Shown here: one piece after another, positions 1 to 11,669 of the stretch
Layout: every line of letters starts with the position of its first letter
How positions within the stretch are numbered: position 1 is the first letter of the stretch
NCBI GenBank assembly: GCA_027704905.1
Contig: CM051001.1
Span: 36,998,890-37,062,889 of the forward strand
Origin: Muraenolepis orangiensis
Taxonomy: Eukaryota > Chordata > Actinopteri > Gadiformes > Muraenolepididae
DNA: 64,000 nt
Direction: 5' to 3'
Made by a program: the position numbers and the translations under genes
Notes under the pieces: generated by a model
Databases searched by the model: none
What the model was told of the DNA's origin: nothing
What the model saw: the letters and a program-made list of their open reading frames with translations, nothing else

Positions 1-301
1 TGAAGCAATCAAAAAGAGTGTCACAATTGTTATTCACCCTGCCTACACCAGAGGGCAGCATCAACCCTCATTACTTCTCGCCAACCCCATAGGCGGCGTT
101 TGTGGGAGGGCAGGGGCATTGCCCCCCTAGTGGCCGATATGAGTTACTGAATCTAGTCTAAAATAGAGTCTAAAATAGTTCCAATCCAAATATTTCTTGT
201 ATATAGATATCCAAATATTTTTATATATGTAAAAAAATAAAATGATTCTAACACAAACATCACAATTATATTACGTTTTGTTTTAAATCTGTTCATTTTT
301 G

Positions 302-1300
302 AACATTACATTACATTACATTACAGTCATTGAGCAGATGCTTTTATCCAAAGCGACTTACAATAGTGTGTTTCAACAAAGGAAGGTAAGAGAACAACTC
401 GTCACCAGAAGTCAAAAATGCATTCAATTTCTAACAAGTCTCCAATAACTGAACCAGTGCTCAGGTAGAAATACAATAATTCAGGCAAAAGTGTAAGGGT
501 AAAGTACAATAAGTTGGTAAACAATATACAACAATATCTAGAACAATATCTACCTATCTATAATATGTAATCTACTTAGATAATTGACTTAGCGCTACGA
601 GGAAGGATCCGGGAAGTGTGTCCTGAAGAGATGGGTTTTCAGCCTGCGGCAGAAGATGGGGAGTGACTCTGCAGTCGTGACATCGGTGGGGAGTTTGTTC
701 CACCAAATTGGGGCCACAGGACGGAGAAAATGCCGTGACCGCGTAGATCGGCCACACGGGCCCCTAAGTGAGGGGGCAAGCAGACGGCCCGAAGAAGCCG
801 AGCGAAGTGGACGGGTTGGGACGTAGGCCTTGACCATTGCCGGGAGGTTGGATGGAGCAGTACCTTTTACTACCTTGTAGGCTAGCACCAAGGTCTTGAA
901 CTGGATGCGAGCAGCTACAGGTAGCCAGTGTAGAGTCCGAAAGGAGGGTAGATGTGTGGGAGTACTTGGGGCGGTTGAACACCAGGCGAGCTGCAGCTTT
1001 CTGAATGAGCTCCAAGGGCCTGATGGCAAATGCCGGGGCGCCAGCAAGGAGGGAGTTGCAGTAATCCATAACAAGACCAAGGGACGTTGTGTAGAGGGAG
1101 AAGAGAAGAGGACCCAGGACTGATCCTTAGGGAACCCCAGCAGTCAGTCGGTGTGGTTCTGACACAGTCCCAGTGCCACCTCGTAGGAGCGACCCGTCAG
1201 GTAGGATGCAAACAAGGAGAGAACAGAGCCCGAGACACCCATCCCCTCAAGGGTGGAGAGGAGAATCTGGTGGTAACCGTATTCCCTCTATTTTGTGCAT
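302..1300 (-). mobile_element. LINE 3' fragment (reverse-transcriptase C-terminus and 3' tail)
   Basis: Reading on the minus strand, residues resembling the end of a fish non-LTR reverse transcriptase appear in several frames: MDYCNSLLAG, LHWLPVAARIQFKTLVLAYK and WWNKLPTDV...RRLKTHLF. They are broken by frameshifts. The 3' end (plus-strand 302-365) has TTACA-type repeats and the hairpin-forming tail around gcttttatccaaagcgactt, shared with other LINE fragments in this window. 5'-truncated and inactive; clade uncertain (L2/CR1-like). Confidence 0.8.
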
Positions 1301-2394
1301 TTAATGATTCAGATAGCTATGTTTCTGTACGCTGTTTCTGTACACTGAGCAGTAATGGACCTTTTAGAACGTCCAAGCAAATGCGGGATGCAAAAAAAGG
1401 CGTTTACTTCTGCACTAAGTAGGACACTGGTTATTAATATTTACAAACCTACTGTGACAACACTGAGCCTTTTCTAATTATGTGCGTGCTATAAATTGGA
1501 CAGTGAGTGCCTATTTCAGAATTTTCAATCTACCACAAAATGTGTTTATGCATACACTAAATGTTTTAAAAGGGTACATGGAAAATGAAAGCCTAACTGT
1601 TTAATAAAAACAAATTGATATTTCACTTTTCAGAGTTTAACATTATGGTTGCCAGTGCGCTTCAGTTGTGTTCGGTGGTGTACTCATGTGTGAAAGACCA
1701 ATACCGTGCATTGTATAAGTGGTCAAGAACTGATTTGATGGGCTAGATGCACAAGTGTCTTCAGTTAGTGTCTTCAGTTGGCGTAGTACGCCACGCAATA
1801 GAGTCATAATGTGAAAGCCACGCCCACCGGGGGGGGGAAGCATTTCATCACTCTCCATTGACTTTGTATTGTGAGACGGTGCCTCCTGGTCATTTTCGTT
1901 TTCTAATAAAAAACAGAAAAATGTCTAAAAGCTGTTGTGTGACATAATGCACTACCAACAAGGTAAATAATAAAATGTTTTGGTTTGGCAGTTTGTAAAA
2001 ATGTAGTTCTGGGTTCTTCATATTGTTGGTTGAGTATCCTGTCACAAAGCAGCTTTTAGGCATGTTTCAGTTTTTTGTTATCAGTAAAAAATGGAAAAAG
2101 GAGGCACTTTGCCTCAATGCTAAGTCAATTGAGAGCGATCTATTGTCCCCCCCACCCTCAGGTGTTGGCTTGGCCTAAATGCGCTCTTTTCTATATTTGG
2201 GACTATGTACTATGTAAAAATTATTTCCCCCCCCCCCCCAAGCGCAAATGTCAAACTCCACCTATGCCTACACCTGCAGCACATTATAATCAACGTTCCT
2301 ATTTAAGCCTACCCCCGCACACTCACACTTTTCCAGATTGTTCCTGATGACAAGGATTCTCTAGCGTTTACCCAAACTGATTCCTGTTACCGAC
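1301..2394. other. No recognisable gene (copy 2: 18734-19831)
   Basis: AT-rich DNA without a convincing ORF, splice pattern or transposon end. It has a G homopolymer near 1829 (9 G; 13 in copy 2) and a C homopolymer near 2227, both prone to length error. Confidence 0.6.
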
Positions 2395-2605
2395 CCTGCC
2401 TGCCACCGACATGCCTGCCTCGCCTGTCTGCCTGTCCCTGACTACGCCTCTGCCTGTCCCTGCCTGGTTTGTCTGCCCTGCCCGGTTTCCGACCTGCTGC
2501 CTGTCCCCGACTAAGCCTCTACCTGTCCCAGCCTGGTTCATCTGCCCTGCCTGGTTCCCGACCTGCTGCCTGTTCCCGACTACGCCTCTGCCTGCCTCTG
2601 TCTGG
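2395..2605 (+). repeat. ~69-bp minisatellite, ~3 units (CCTG-rich)
   Basis: Three imperfect units with cores such as cctgcctggtttgtctgccc and ccgacctgctgcctgt. All frames stay open across it, so it forms the Pro/Cys-rich start of a 228-codon frame that then runs into L2 sequence; that frame is not a gene. Such blocks occur near fish LTR-element ends, but no LTR pair is visible here. Confidence 0.75.
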
Positions 2606-3271
2606 TTCGAGTTTGTGAATACTGACAAAATTCAGCTTCAAATTCCTGGCGGTCCACATCTCCGAGGACCTCTCCAGGTCCCTCAATACTGCCTCACTGG
2701 TAAAAAAGGCTCACCCGCGTCTCTTCTTCCTGAGGAGACTGAGGAAAGCCCATCTGTCCCCTCAGATTTTGGTGAACATTTACCGGTGTGCCATCGAAAG
2801 CATACTCACTGCATCACAGTGTGGTATGGCAACTGTGCTGTTTCCGACCGGAAAGCGCTGCAGAGGGTGGTGAAAACCGCAAAACGCATTGTTGGTTTAC
2901 CCCTCCCTGCAATAAACACCAACCACCACAAACGGTGTCTGAAGAAGGCACAACAAATACTGAAAGACCCCAACCATGGACTGTTTTCCCTCCTCCCCTC
3001 CAGGAGGCACTATAGAAACCTTTGTTCCAAGTCAAGCAGGATTAGGAACAGTTTTTTCCCCTCAGCTGTCATCTCTCTAAACTCTGCACCACGATGACAG
3101 CATTCCCCCTGCCCCCGCCCCCTGCTGCCGCCACCCCCGGCCCCCCATCTCTGCTCAATATATCCTATAATAATAATACATCACCATCAATGTCTTCGAC
3201 TGCCTTGTACTGTAATCACAACTACCTACCTCTACCTATAGTTTACATATTTATTGATAACATACCTGTAA

Positions 3272-4725
3272 CAGGGTTTCCGGTAATTACCGTTTTTTAG
3301 CTGGTAAAAATGGTAAATTCAAAACATGCCAAAAAAATGTCCGTTAATAATGCTTATACAAAACTTCATTGCCCATTTTGGCCATGAAGTGACTGAATCA
3401 GCTGCCGCACCTCTCATTGATGTCAAGCGCGCCCGACAAGATGCAGTGGCAGTGACTCCACAGCTATTGGGTTCTAACTTTTTCGACAGCTTGCAAAGGG
3501 CTCATTTATGAGTTAAGCAAGCTGTACCCTGACATGGCTACACTGGCTCAAATTGCCTGTGTTCTGCCCATGTCAAGCGTGCCAGCAGAGAGGGGCTGAA
3601 GAATCGTGTGACATCACTGCAGAGTCGTCTGGAGGAGGAGAGAGTGACGCGGCTTATGCGTATTACAAGCTGCAAAGACACCTTGTAATACGCCTCGTAA
3701 TATATTACACCTTGTAATACTTTGCCGCAATGAAAATAAGGAGAAAGTTACCTGGTAGCTTACAAGGTCAATTTGATGCCATATAGCCTTTTGTTAAACG
3801 GGCTACAGATTACAGGTGTTTTGTAATAGCCTACATTTTAACGGAGCAATTTGCTCAATAGTTACATTTACATTTACATTTACATTTAGGGCATTTGGCA
3901 GACGCTTTAATCCAAAGCGACTTACAAGGTGTACATTTGTTGAAGCAGACAATAGCATAACGCTGAGGTACGCGAACATAAAAATAGAGCAGTTCACATG
4001 CATTCATATTAACAAGATGAATAACACAATTTCGTACTGCCAGGTCACCTGCTTAAGTAGCTGTGATTTGAGCGTGTTATCAACATTAAGGATATACACT
4101 TGCTAGAATATACAACATGCTAAGAGCTATTAATGTCAGGACATAAGCAAGTTAGGGGTTCACAAAGGAGAAGGAGGGTTCATGGAGAGTCCAGGTGGAC
4201 TCTGAACAGGTGGGTCTTGAGTCTCTTGTGGAAGCTGGCGAGGGACTCTGCCGTCCTGACATGAGACGGGAGTTCATTCCACCACTGTGGAGCCAGAGCC
4301 GTGAAGGTCGAACAAGTCGCCTGGCAGAAGTTGAGCGGAGCGCTCTGTCTGGGATGTAGGGCTTGACCAACGCCTGGAGGTAGGCTGGGGCAGTTCCATT
4401 GACTGCCTTAAAGGTCAGCACCAGAGTCTTGAACTTGATGCGAGCATTTACCGGAAGACAGTGGAGATCGCGGAAGAGAGGGGTCACGATTCCTGTTCCT
4501 GTTGGTTTTGCTTAGTTGTTTCTGTTGTTCATTAAATAGTCAAACTGATTTGAGGTCGTCTTCATTCTTTCTTCAACCTAGGTGTACATTATAGTACATT
4601 ATAGCGTTTGTAACATAGACTGTTGTTGAAACATGACCGGTAAGGTCCAAATTTGTCCGGTAAAATAAATTCTTTCCAGACACTTTTTTCCAGACCGGCA
4701 AGAAAAAATCCTAGTGGAAACCCTG
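3272..4725 (+). mobile_element. hAT DNA transposon, degenerate, with 8-bp TSD
   Basis: Terminal inverted repeats are cagggtttcc at 3272 and ggaaaccctg ending at 4725. They are flanked by a perfect 8-bp target-site duplication acctgtaa (3264-3271 and 4726-4733), the length hAT transposases make. Inside, 3326-3690 in shifting frames resembles the hAT C-terminal dimerisation region: KLYPDMATLAQIA-like and SSVPAERG-like words, then SLQSRLEEERVTRLMRITSC. Most of the transposase is missing. A LINE fragment is nested at ~3859-4490. The element inserted into an L2 3' UTR. Confidence 0.9.
3859..4490 (-). mobile_element. LINE 3' fragment nested in the hAT element
   Basis: Minus-strand residues include LTPLFRDLHCLPVNARIKF and TFKAVNGTAPAYLQALVKPY, the same family as 7160-7822. 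The 3' tail on the plus strand has (TTACAT)n and gcagacgctttaatccaaagc (3898-3919). A second hAT relic (6528-6775) is collinear but lacks this block, reading straight from tttgctcaat to gttcgttttgttgttcatt, so it shows the empty site. Copy 2: 21297-21928. Confidence 0.82.
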
Positions 4726-4889
4726 ACCTGTAAATGTGTACATTTTTACTGTACCTGCCGTATATATTTGAATCTTCAACTGTTGATAGAACTGTCTTCC
4801 CTGCTCACTACCTGCTGTATATACATTTATATATATTATCCTGTTTTTCAGAATTGCATACCCCTGATCACTACCCGTTAAATACTTAC

Positions 4890-5394
4890 TTATGACGCAA
4901 GGGGTATGCGGCAGGGGTTACAGATGATAACGAACTTCAGAGGGAGAACCAGTTGTGTAGAGAACTCCTCTACCTCCCTCCCAGGAGAGCTAAATACTTT
5001 TTTTGCTCGGTTCGACATGAACACGATAGTTCCTGCCAAGCTCGACACCAAGCTTAGAGGTCTAGGTGTGCCCCCATCCATGTGCAGCTGGATACTGGAC
5101 CTCCTGTCGGACCACTGCCAGGTGGTGAGGATGGGCAGCACCACCTCAGAGCCACTGACTCTCAAGGGATGCGTGCTGAGCCCTCTCCTCTCTGCTCTTT
5201 TTCTGACATATTATTATTCTGACTGCATTTTTATATATTTAACTTATACAATTTAGTACTTTTTTACCTATTTTTATCCTATTCTGTTTTTTATAACTGC
5301 TGTCTGTCGTCGGGTATTGCACATATGATTTTCACTCATTGCTTATACTTGTATAAACTGTGAAGTGACAATAAACTTGACTTGACTTGACTTA
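4890..5394 (+). mobile_element. L2-like LINE, internally deleted, with 3' tail
   Basis: The frame 4906-5215 fuses ELNTFFARFD (early reverse-transcriptase region) directly to IVPAKLDTKLRGLGVPPS and ...GCVLSPLLSALF, so the finger/palm segment between them is deleted, as is everything after the GxxLSPLL motif. The end has the L2-like terminal words gacttgacttgactt at 5379-5394. Copy 2: 22328-22832. Confidence 0.8.
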
Positions 5395-5439
5395 CCTGTA
5401 TATATATATATACTGTATATACCAAATATTATGCTCATA

Positions 5440-6510
5440 TCTCACACATACTGCTGCTCATACCATCGCGACCTTCATAGACTCTGGTGCCGAACCTCGC
5501 TCTGCAGTTGGGCATCGGTCACGTTCCTTTGCCATGCCCCATTCCAGCAAATGCCCTGGATGGTCATCTTCTGGGGACCCTCTCCCATCCGACCATGCTC
5601 ATATCCGGTAACCACCATGAGACCATCCAGTTTCACATCCTGCGGTCCCCTCAGCGCCCCCTTATCCTGGGCTACCCCTGGCTCCGCCGCCACAACCCCA
5701 ACATCGACTGGGCCAGGGGAGCCATTGTGGGGTAGAGCTCATCCTGCCATCAGGTCTGCCTAAAGCAAGCCGCCGTGCCCCAGCGCTCCAATTGTTCCTC
5801 CATTGCTTTAGACCTGGCCCGGGGTACCGATTGAATACCCCGACTTCCAGGAGGTGTTCAGCAAGGCCAAGGCAACATCCCTACACCCCCTACCCCCCCC
5901 CCCCACCGCCCTTACAACTGTGCCATTAACCTCCACCCTGGTACGTCGCCCCCGAAGGGCCACCTGTATTCCCTGTCCGCACCAGAGAGAAAGGCCATGG
6001 AGACTTATATCAGCGACTCTCTGGCGGCCGGAATCATTCGTCCCTCATCATCACAGGCTGGAGCGTGGTTCTTCTTCGTGGAGAAGAAGGACAAGTCTCT
6101 CAGGCCCTGCATAGACTACAGGGGCCTAATGACATCATATGAGTCCCGCAAACAGCTGCAACGCTTCCTTGGTTTCTCTAACTTTTATCGGAGGTTCATC
6201 CACGGCTACAGCACGGTAGCTGCTCCGCTCACGGCCCTCACCTCCACCAAGATTTCATTCTGGTGGTCCTCCCCGGCTGAGGAGGCCTTTCAGGGACTCA
6301 AGGCCCCGTTTTTTCTCCGCTCCCATCCTCCAAGTCCCTGAGAGACAGTTTGTGGTGGAGGTGGACACCTCCGACGTGGGGGTAGGAGCCATCCTGTCAC
6401 AGCGGTTTGCCGACGACAAGAAGCTCCACCCTTGTACCTTTTTCTCTCGGCGGCGAACACCAGCTGAGAGGAACTACAACATCGGGAATCGGGAGCTTGA
6501 AGGACTTTGA
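5440..6510 (+). mobile_element. Ty3/Gypsy pol fragment, catalytic core deleted
   Basis: Order of pieces, in several frames: aspartic protease (ATFIDSGAE, then PLILGYPWLRRHNP), the N-terminal part of reverse transcriptase (IIRPSSSQAGAWFFFVEKKD, LRPCIDYRGL), a jump to the connection region (RFLGFSNFYRRFI, PLTALTS), then RNase H start (VVEVDTSDVGVGAILSQR). The segment that should hold the YxDD active site is absent between RGL and the LQRFLGF region. No LTRs are seen. A dead internal fragment, 3' cut at the hAT relic. Copy 2: 22878-23948. Confidence 0.87.
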
Positions 6511-6527
6511 GAGGACAGCAGAGGACT

Positions 6528-6775
6528 TTGCCGCAATGAAATTAAGGAGAAAGCAAAAAGTTGCGTGGTAGCCTACAGCCTACAATTTGATGCCATGTAG
6601 CCTATGTTAAAACGGACTACAGATGTTACAGGTGTTTTGAAATAGCCTAGATTTTTGCTCAATCTTGTTCGTTTTGTTGTTCATTAAATAGTCTAATTGA
6701 TTTGAGGTCTTTGTCATTCTTTCGTCAATCTAGGTGACACTTGACCGGCAAGAAAAAATCCTAGCGGAAACCCTG
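6528..6775 (+). mobile_element. hAT 3'-end relic
   Basis: Collinear with the right part of the 3272-4725 element: tttgccgcaatgaaattaag, then gaccggcaagaaaaaatcc, ending in ggaaaccctg at 6775. The left end is missing. It lacks the nested LINE. Copy 2: 23966-24213. Confidence 0.85.
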
Positions 6776-7159
6776 ATTATATATATATATACCAGTGGCG
6801 AGCCGTGTCTATCACAACTGGACCTTCTGTAGAACTCTCAATTTAAATGCACAACAATGCTTAACAAACTCAAGACAGCCATTAACTAATCATTCAACAA
6901 GTGTGTGGAAACAAATGCAACTACCTCAACAAGATGCAACACTGAGGCAAAACCAGCAAAGACAAACTCACCAATGATGTTCACTTAAAGACAAAATCCA
7001 TTCTCCTGTTCTTCTGGATGAATTTTGATCACTGCTTTTCAGATCCAAAATAAATTGCCTTAGCTATGGAGGCTAATGCAGTGAGTCGAGATTGTCCTGT
7101 TCTGTTCCTCGCAGTGGTGAAGCGTCAGGGCTTTCAAGGTATTCAGAGAAGACCCTAGA
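6776..7159. other. No recognisable gene (copy 2: 24214-24597)
   Basis: A short (TA)n follows the hAT end. The rest is A-rich unique sequence with only short open frames. Confidence 0.55.
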
Positions 7160-7822
7160 TTTACAGCGGTTCTCAAACTGTTGTCCACTGGCTTCCGGTA
7201 AATGCTCGCATCAAATTCAAGACTCTGGTGCTGACCTTTAGGGCAGTCAATGGAACTGCCCCAGCCTACCTCCAGGCGTTGGTCAAACCCTACATCCCAG
7301 CCAGAGCGCTCCGCTCAACTTCTGCCAGGCGACTTGTTCGACCTTCACTAATGTCAACCAAACATCGCTCGTCCAAGACCCAGCTCTTCACGGCTCTGGC
7401 TCCACAGTGGTGGAATGAACTCCCGTCTCATGTCAGGACGGTAGAGTCCCTCGCCAGCTTCCGCAAGAGACTCAAGACCCACCTGTTCAGAGTCCACCTG
7501 GACACTCCTTGAACCCTCCTTCTCCTTTGTGAAACCCCTAAACTTGCTTAAGTCCTGACATTAATAGCTCTTAGCATGTTGTATATGTTAGCAAGTGTAT
7601 ATCCTTAATGTTGATAACACGCTCTTATCACAGCTACTTAAGCAGGTGACCTAGCAGTACGAAATTGTGTTATTCATCTTGTTAATATGAATACTTGTGA
7701 ACTGCTGTATTTTTATGTTTGCGTGCCCCAGTGTTATGCTATTGTCTGCTTCAACTAATGTACACCTTGTAAGTCGCTTTGGATAAAAGCGTCTGCCAAA
7801 TGCCCTAAATGTAAATGTAATG
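7160..7822 (+). mobile_element. LINE 3' fragment with hairpin tail
   Basis: The open frame 7228-7512 encodes the C-terminus of a non-LTR reverse transcriptase: LTFRAVNGTAPAYLQALVKP, APQWWNELPSHVRTVES, FRKRLKTHLFRVHLD. The 3' tail contains gtcgctttggataaaagcgt (7770-7789), which can fold as a CGCTTT/AAAGCG hairpin, then (AAATGT)n. Same family as 3859-4490 and 34165-34553. Copy 2: 24598-25260. Confidence 0.85.
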
Positions 7823-8117
7823 GTCCGCGGACCACTGGTGGTCCGAGGAGGTACTGCAGGTGGTCCGTGGAAAAAAGCTGAATAAAATCCACTTTTTACT
7901 TTCAAGGATTTTCGGAGACCACCTCATATGTGACTTGCTCCATCGAATATATTTGAATAGTAATACATATAAAATCATTGCCAGTGTTATCAGTTGCAAG
8001 TGTGTATTTGTTGTAAAAATGACGAAAACAGCCTGTGTGTGAGGGGCAGCGCCGTGTGTGTGGGAGAGAAGCCTGTGAGCCTTGATTTGAAGCCTGTGTG
8101 TGTGAGGGGCAGCAGCA

Positions 8118-8388
<271 letters not shown>

Positions 8389-8759
8389 AGAGAGAGTGAG
8401 AGAGCGCGCGCGCCAGGAATAATGCCGAAGCGGTGTGCATACAAGATCCGTTTATTCGCCATGCTTGTATAATCAGAAAAAAGTTTGTCCATTAAATATG
8501 TAATATTGCATAAGGTCTCTTATTCCAAATCAATATTTTGGGCTATAAAGTGTTACATTTTACGGCTAGTTTTGTTCAGCAATCATTTCTCGCAGGTTGT
8601 CTTAGTTTAACGTGATTTATTTCTCATAGAAGCCCGTTGGAGGACGACTCATTAAAATGCATTGGAGCCCAGCGTCTCTGGGGTTCAATGGCACTTCAGA
8701 ATACGCTTTGTTTCAGTACAGCAAAGCTAGACATTTATTGGGCAACATGGTTTAAAAAC
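8389..8759. other. Unique sequence before LINE insertion (copy 2: 25814-26184)
   Basis: No gene recognised. The right end is the 13-bp target site atggtttaaaaac (8747-8759) of the Rex3-like insertion. Confidence 0.55.
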
Positions 8760-9395
8760 CCAAGTGAAGGAGTTCAAGTATCTCGGGGTCTTGTTCTCGA
8801 GTGAGGGGAGGATGGAGCGTGAGATTGACAGGAGAATAGGTGCAGCGGGAGCGGTATTGGGTGCACTTTGGCGCACCGTTGTAACCAAAAGAGAGCTGAG
8901 CCAGAAGGCAAAGCTCTCGATCTACCGATCAGTCTTCGTTCCTACCCTCACCTATGGCCATGAGCAATGGGTAATGACCGAAAGGACGAGATCGCGAATA
9001 CAAGCGGCCGAAATGAGTTTCCTCAGGAGGGTGGCTGGTATCTCACTGAGGGATAGGGTGAGAAGCTCAGTCACTCGTGAGAGACTCGGAGTAGAGCCGC
9101 TGCTCCTTCGCGTAGAAAGGAGCCAGTTGAGGTGGTTCGGGCATCTAGTAAGGATGCTTCCTGGTCGCCTCCCGAGGGAGGTTTTCCAGGCACATCCAAC
9201 TGGGAGGAGACCACGGGGCAGACCGAGGTACAGGTGGGGTGATTACATCTCCACACTGGCCTGGGAACGCCTCGGGATCCCCCAGTCAGAGCTAGTCGAT
9301 GTTGCCAGGGAGAGGGAAGTTTGGAGTCCCCTGCTGGAGCTGCTACCTCCGCGACCCGATTTCGGATAAGCGGGAGAAGATGGATGGATGGATGG
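8760..9395 (+). mobile_element. Rex3/RTE-like LINE, 5'-truncated, with TSD
   Basis: One open frame (8764-9369, 201 aa) encodes the C-terminal reverse-transcriptase region of a fish RTE-clade (Rex3-like) element: KEFKYLGVLFSSEGRMEREI, VPTLTYGHEQWVMTERTRSR, LRWFGHLVRM, GRRPRGRPRYRW. The 3' end is a (GATG)n tail, a Rex3 hallmark. Direct repeats atggtttaaaaac at 8747-8759 and 9396-9408 are a 13-bp target-site duplication (partly ambiguous because ATGG is also the tail unit). The intact frame and TSD suggest a fairly recent insertion. Copy 2: 26185-26820. Confidence 0.9.
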
Positions 9396-9408
9396 ATGGT
9401 TTAAAAAC

Positions 9409-10000
9409 ATCATGTCCAGACGCCCGGCTTCACTGGGAGTCAATGGTTGGACTGGACGTTTTTCTTGACTCGTTTCAAAATGATAGGCATCGGCGTCGGA
9501 GGAATTAAAGCGGACTTACAGCTCACCCTGCATGGCCACCCATACAGGGTGTTGGCACGTTAAGTCGTGAGACAAGCTGCTGCTCATTCTGTGTTATTTG
9601 CTAGCAAAATACTGTTTCTATTTGTACATCTGTAAATAAAATTGTAAATATAGAGTTCTTGAGTTTGTTACTGGCTTTCTTTTAAGTTTAGTAAGAGTCG
9701 TTTCTTTGACGCTATAGGTTCAGGGCAACAGGGGGAAGTGTGACTTCTTAGGGGGTTTTGGTTAAAGACATGGAGTTGGATATGGCAATGTCTCTCAGCT
9801 ATACAAGCAGAAGTATTTTTGCTGCTACAATTTGAGTTACATCAGCAGGTGTAGAGAGGAACTTCAAACGTCATACACTCGCAACTCAGGGTAATGGACC
9901 ATTTCCTCTTTTACCATACAAACTGGGATTGTTTCCCAGAGACTTCAAAAAGGAGGACAGAATTCGCATATAAATAACAATTTTATGACATAGGCCTAAA
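9409..10000. other. No recognisable gene (copy 2: 26834-27425)
   Basis: Unique AT-rich sequence with short frames only and no splice-supported coding signal. Confidence 0.55.
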
Positions 10001-10129
10001 GCCCCCGTCACACTGTCCCGAAAGTGACACCAGATGGACACACGAATATGGAATTTAGAATTTTGTGCGAAGTTGGCCCCGAACTTGGTCAACAGCCAAT
10101 CGACCGCCAAAGCAAGTACGATGCCTACA

Positions 10130-10347
10130 GAAGCTCACACGAAGGCACCGGAACCACACACGAAGGCACCCCAACCACACACGAAGGCACCTGAACCACA
10201 CACGAAGGCACCCGGACCACACACGAAGGCACCCGGACCACACACAAAGGCACCCCGACCACACACGAAGGCACCCCGACCACACACGAAGGCACCCCAA
10301 CCACACACGAAGGCACCCCAACCACACACGAAGGCAACACGAAAATG
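10130..10347 (+). repeat. 21-bp minisatellite, ~10 units, inside the TIR element
   Basis: Unit cacacgaaggcaccccaacca with small variants. As 21 is divisible by three, all frames stay open (HTKAPQP-type repeats and the reverse), which makes false ORFs of 71-221 codons. Copy 2: 27555-27772. Confidence 0.95.
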
Positions 10348-10735
10348 TGAATTGTTATAGTAGTTTATCCCCGCAGGACACACAAAGGCCACACGACGTC
10401 GTATTGAGAGTACGATGCGTTCGAACTCGGTCACGAAGGCGTCACGTGACCTCCCGATGGTACGAAACCTTCGGCCGACCGTGGGAAATTCAATTGCTGA
10501 TCGGAGATTATTGTTGCAGAACACACAGTACATTTAAACTTTATTTCAAATTGAATTCAACTTTAACATGCCACCCAAGGCAGGGTGTTGACGTTAAGGA
10601 TGGCAGCTTCCTCATACGTTCATACTCGGAGAGAAATAGTTGGGACGGAGACAATGAACCGTTTAGCCCTTGGTCATGTGGTTTACTGTCCTCTGCTCCA
10701 CTGGTACATCCTTACGCTCAGTCGAGCTAACGTAG

Positions 10736-10736
<1 letters not shown>

Positions 10737-10828
<92 letters not shown>
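10737..10828. repeat. (AC)n microsatellite
   Basis: 92-bp AC tract; copy 2 at 28162-28253 has the same length. Confidence 0.98.
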
Positions 10829-10829
<1 letters not shown>

Positions 10830-11408
10830 ATCTGAACATGTGCGTCAGGTGAACCCCCCCTCATTAACATACGACAGAATAGACATAATCTATATATATA
10901 TACAACAACTGAGGACATATGCAGACATAGACCAGAGTCTATGTCCAGGTCCCCAGAGGGTTCCAGGTCTCCTCAGTCGTCTGAACGGTCTCCTCAGCAG
11001 TCTAGGAGGTCTCCTTTTATATGTCCATGTTACCATGACATGGCAAAAAATGCCCGATGGCACCGATGATCACACAAAGTAAAGAAAGATGCCCTCATGA
11101 TGGCCTTACGAAGGGCAAAATGGACACACAAATTCAACACGAAAATTAAACTTCGCAAGGTCCTTCGGCAATTTTTTGGCATGCCAAAGATTTTGCCACC
11201 GCTCACGAAGTTGCTGCCGGAGCCTGAGAAACTCCACCGGCGGTCATACGATGGCTTAAGATGCCCTCACCAACGGCCCGATGTGTTTACCATCAGAGCC
11301 CAATTTGAACATTTCCTTTATCGTGTGTCATCTGGTGTCACTTTCGGGAAAGTGTGAAGGGGCAGAAACTGAGCTTCCCCCATTTCAAAGACCACAAGCC
11401 GCCACTGG

Positions 11409-11412
<4 letters not shown>

Positions 11413-11480
<68 letters not shown>
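11413..11480. repeat. (TG)n microsatellite
   Basis: About 68 bp; the copy-2 tract (28838-28901) is ~4 bp shorter. It lies just outside the right terminal inverted repeat. Confidence 0.98.
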
Positions 11481-11483
<3 letters not shown>

Positions 11484-11669
11484 CGCATTCTCATGAACTG
11501 CAGCGAGAAAACAAAGCAACATGGCCGACTTTCCGCGTATAGCCTTGGCTTGGAGCATGGTGAAAATTAAACTTAGTTGTATAGTTAGTTACTTTGTTGT
11601 ATGACAACCCTAAAGACGTCATTGGAAAGTCATTGGTCTTGACCTAGAGAGTAACATATGTCAGTATGA

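Larger units (their letters stand above)
2620..4880 (+). mobile_element. L2-like LINE 3' fragment split by a hAT element
   Basis: 2620-3097 encodes the C-terminal part of an L2/CR1-type reverse transcriptase with frameshifts. TVWYGNCAVSDRKALQRVVK, a cysteine-containing ...RCLKKAQ segment and LFSLLPSRRHYRN are readable, and an earlier piece in another frame resembles FLRRLRKAHLSPQIL. The 3' UTR continues to 3271, is interrupted by the hAT element 3272-4725, and resumes at 4726. The element is 5'-truncated and inactive. Copy 2 is at 20057-22318. Confidence 0.8.
10001..11363. mobile_element. Non-autonomous DNA transposon with ~45-bp TIRs
   Basis: The left end gcccccgtcacactgtcccg, continuing through gaaagtgacaccagatg to ~10047, matches the reverse complement of the right end (~11320-11363; plus-strand words catctggtgtcactttcggg and aagtgtgaaggggc). 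The match covers ~45 bp with few mismatches. The 1.36-kb interior has a 21-bp minisatellite and two dinucleotide tracts, but no transposase. Flanks (…cctaaa / agaaac…) give no clear TSD, so the superfamily is unassigned. Copy 2: 27426-28788. Confidence 0.8.

Noticed and set aside
2411..3097. 228-codon Pro/Cys-rich ORF as a host gene
   Set aside because: It is a 69-bp minisatellite fused to a frameshifted L2 reverse-transcriptase end.
9071..9508. Small ORFs around the Rex3-like insertion
   Set aside because: Antisense or out-of-frame shadows of the LINE frame.
10034..10730. HTKAPQP and HTRRHP repeat ORFs as a repeat-protein gene
   Set aside because: 21-bp minisatellite keeps all frames open, and it lies inside a TIR element.
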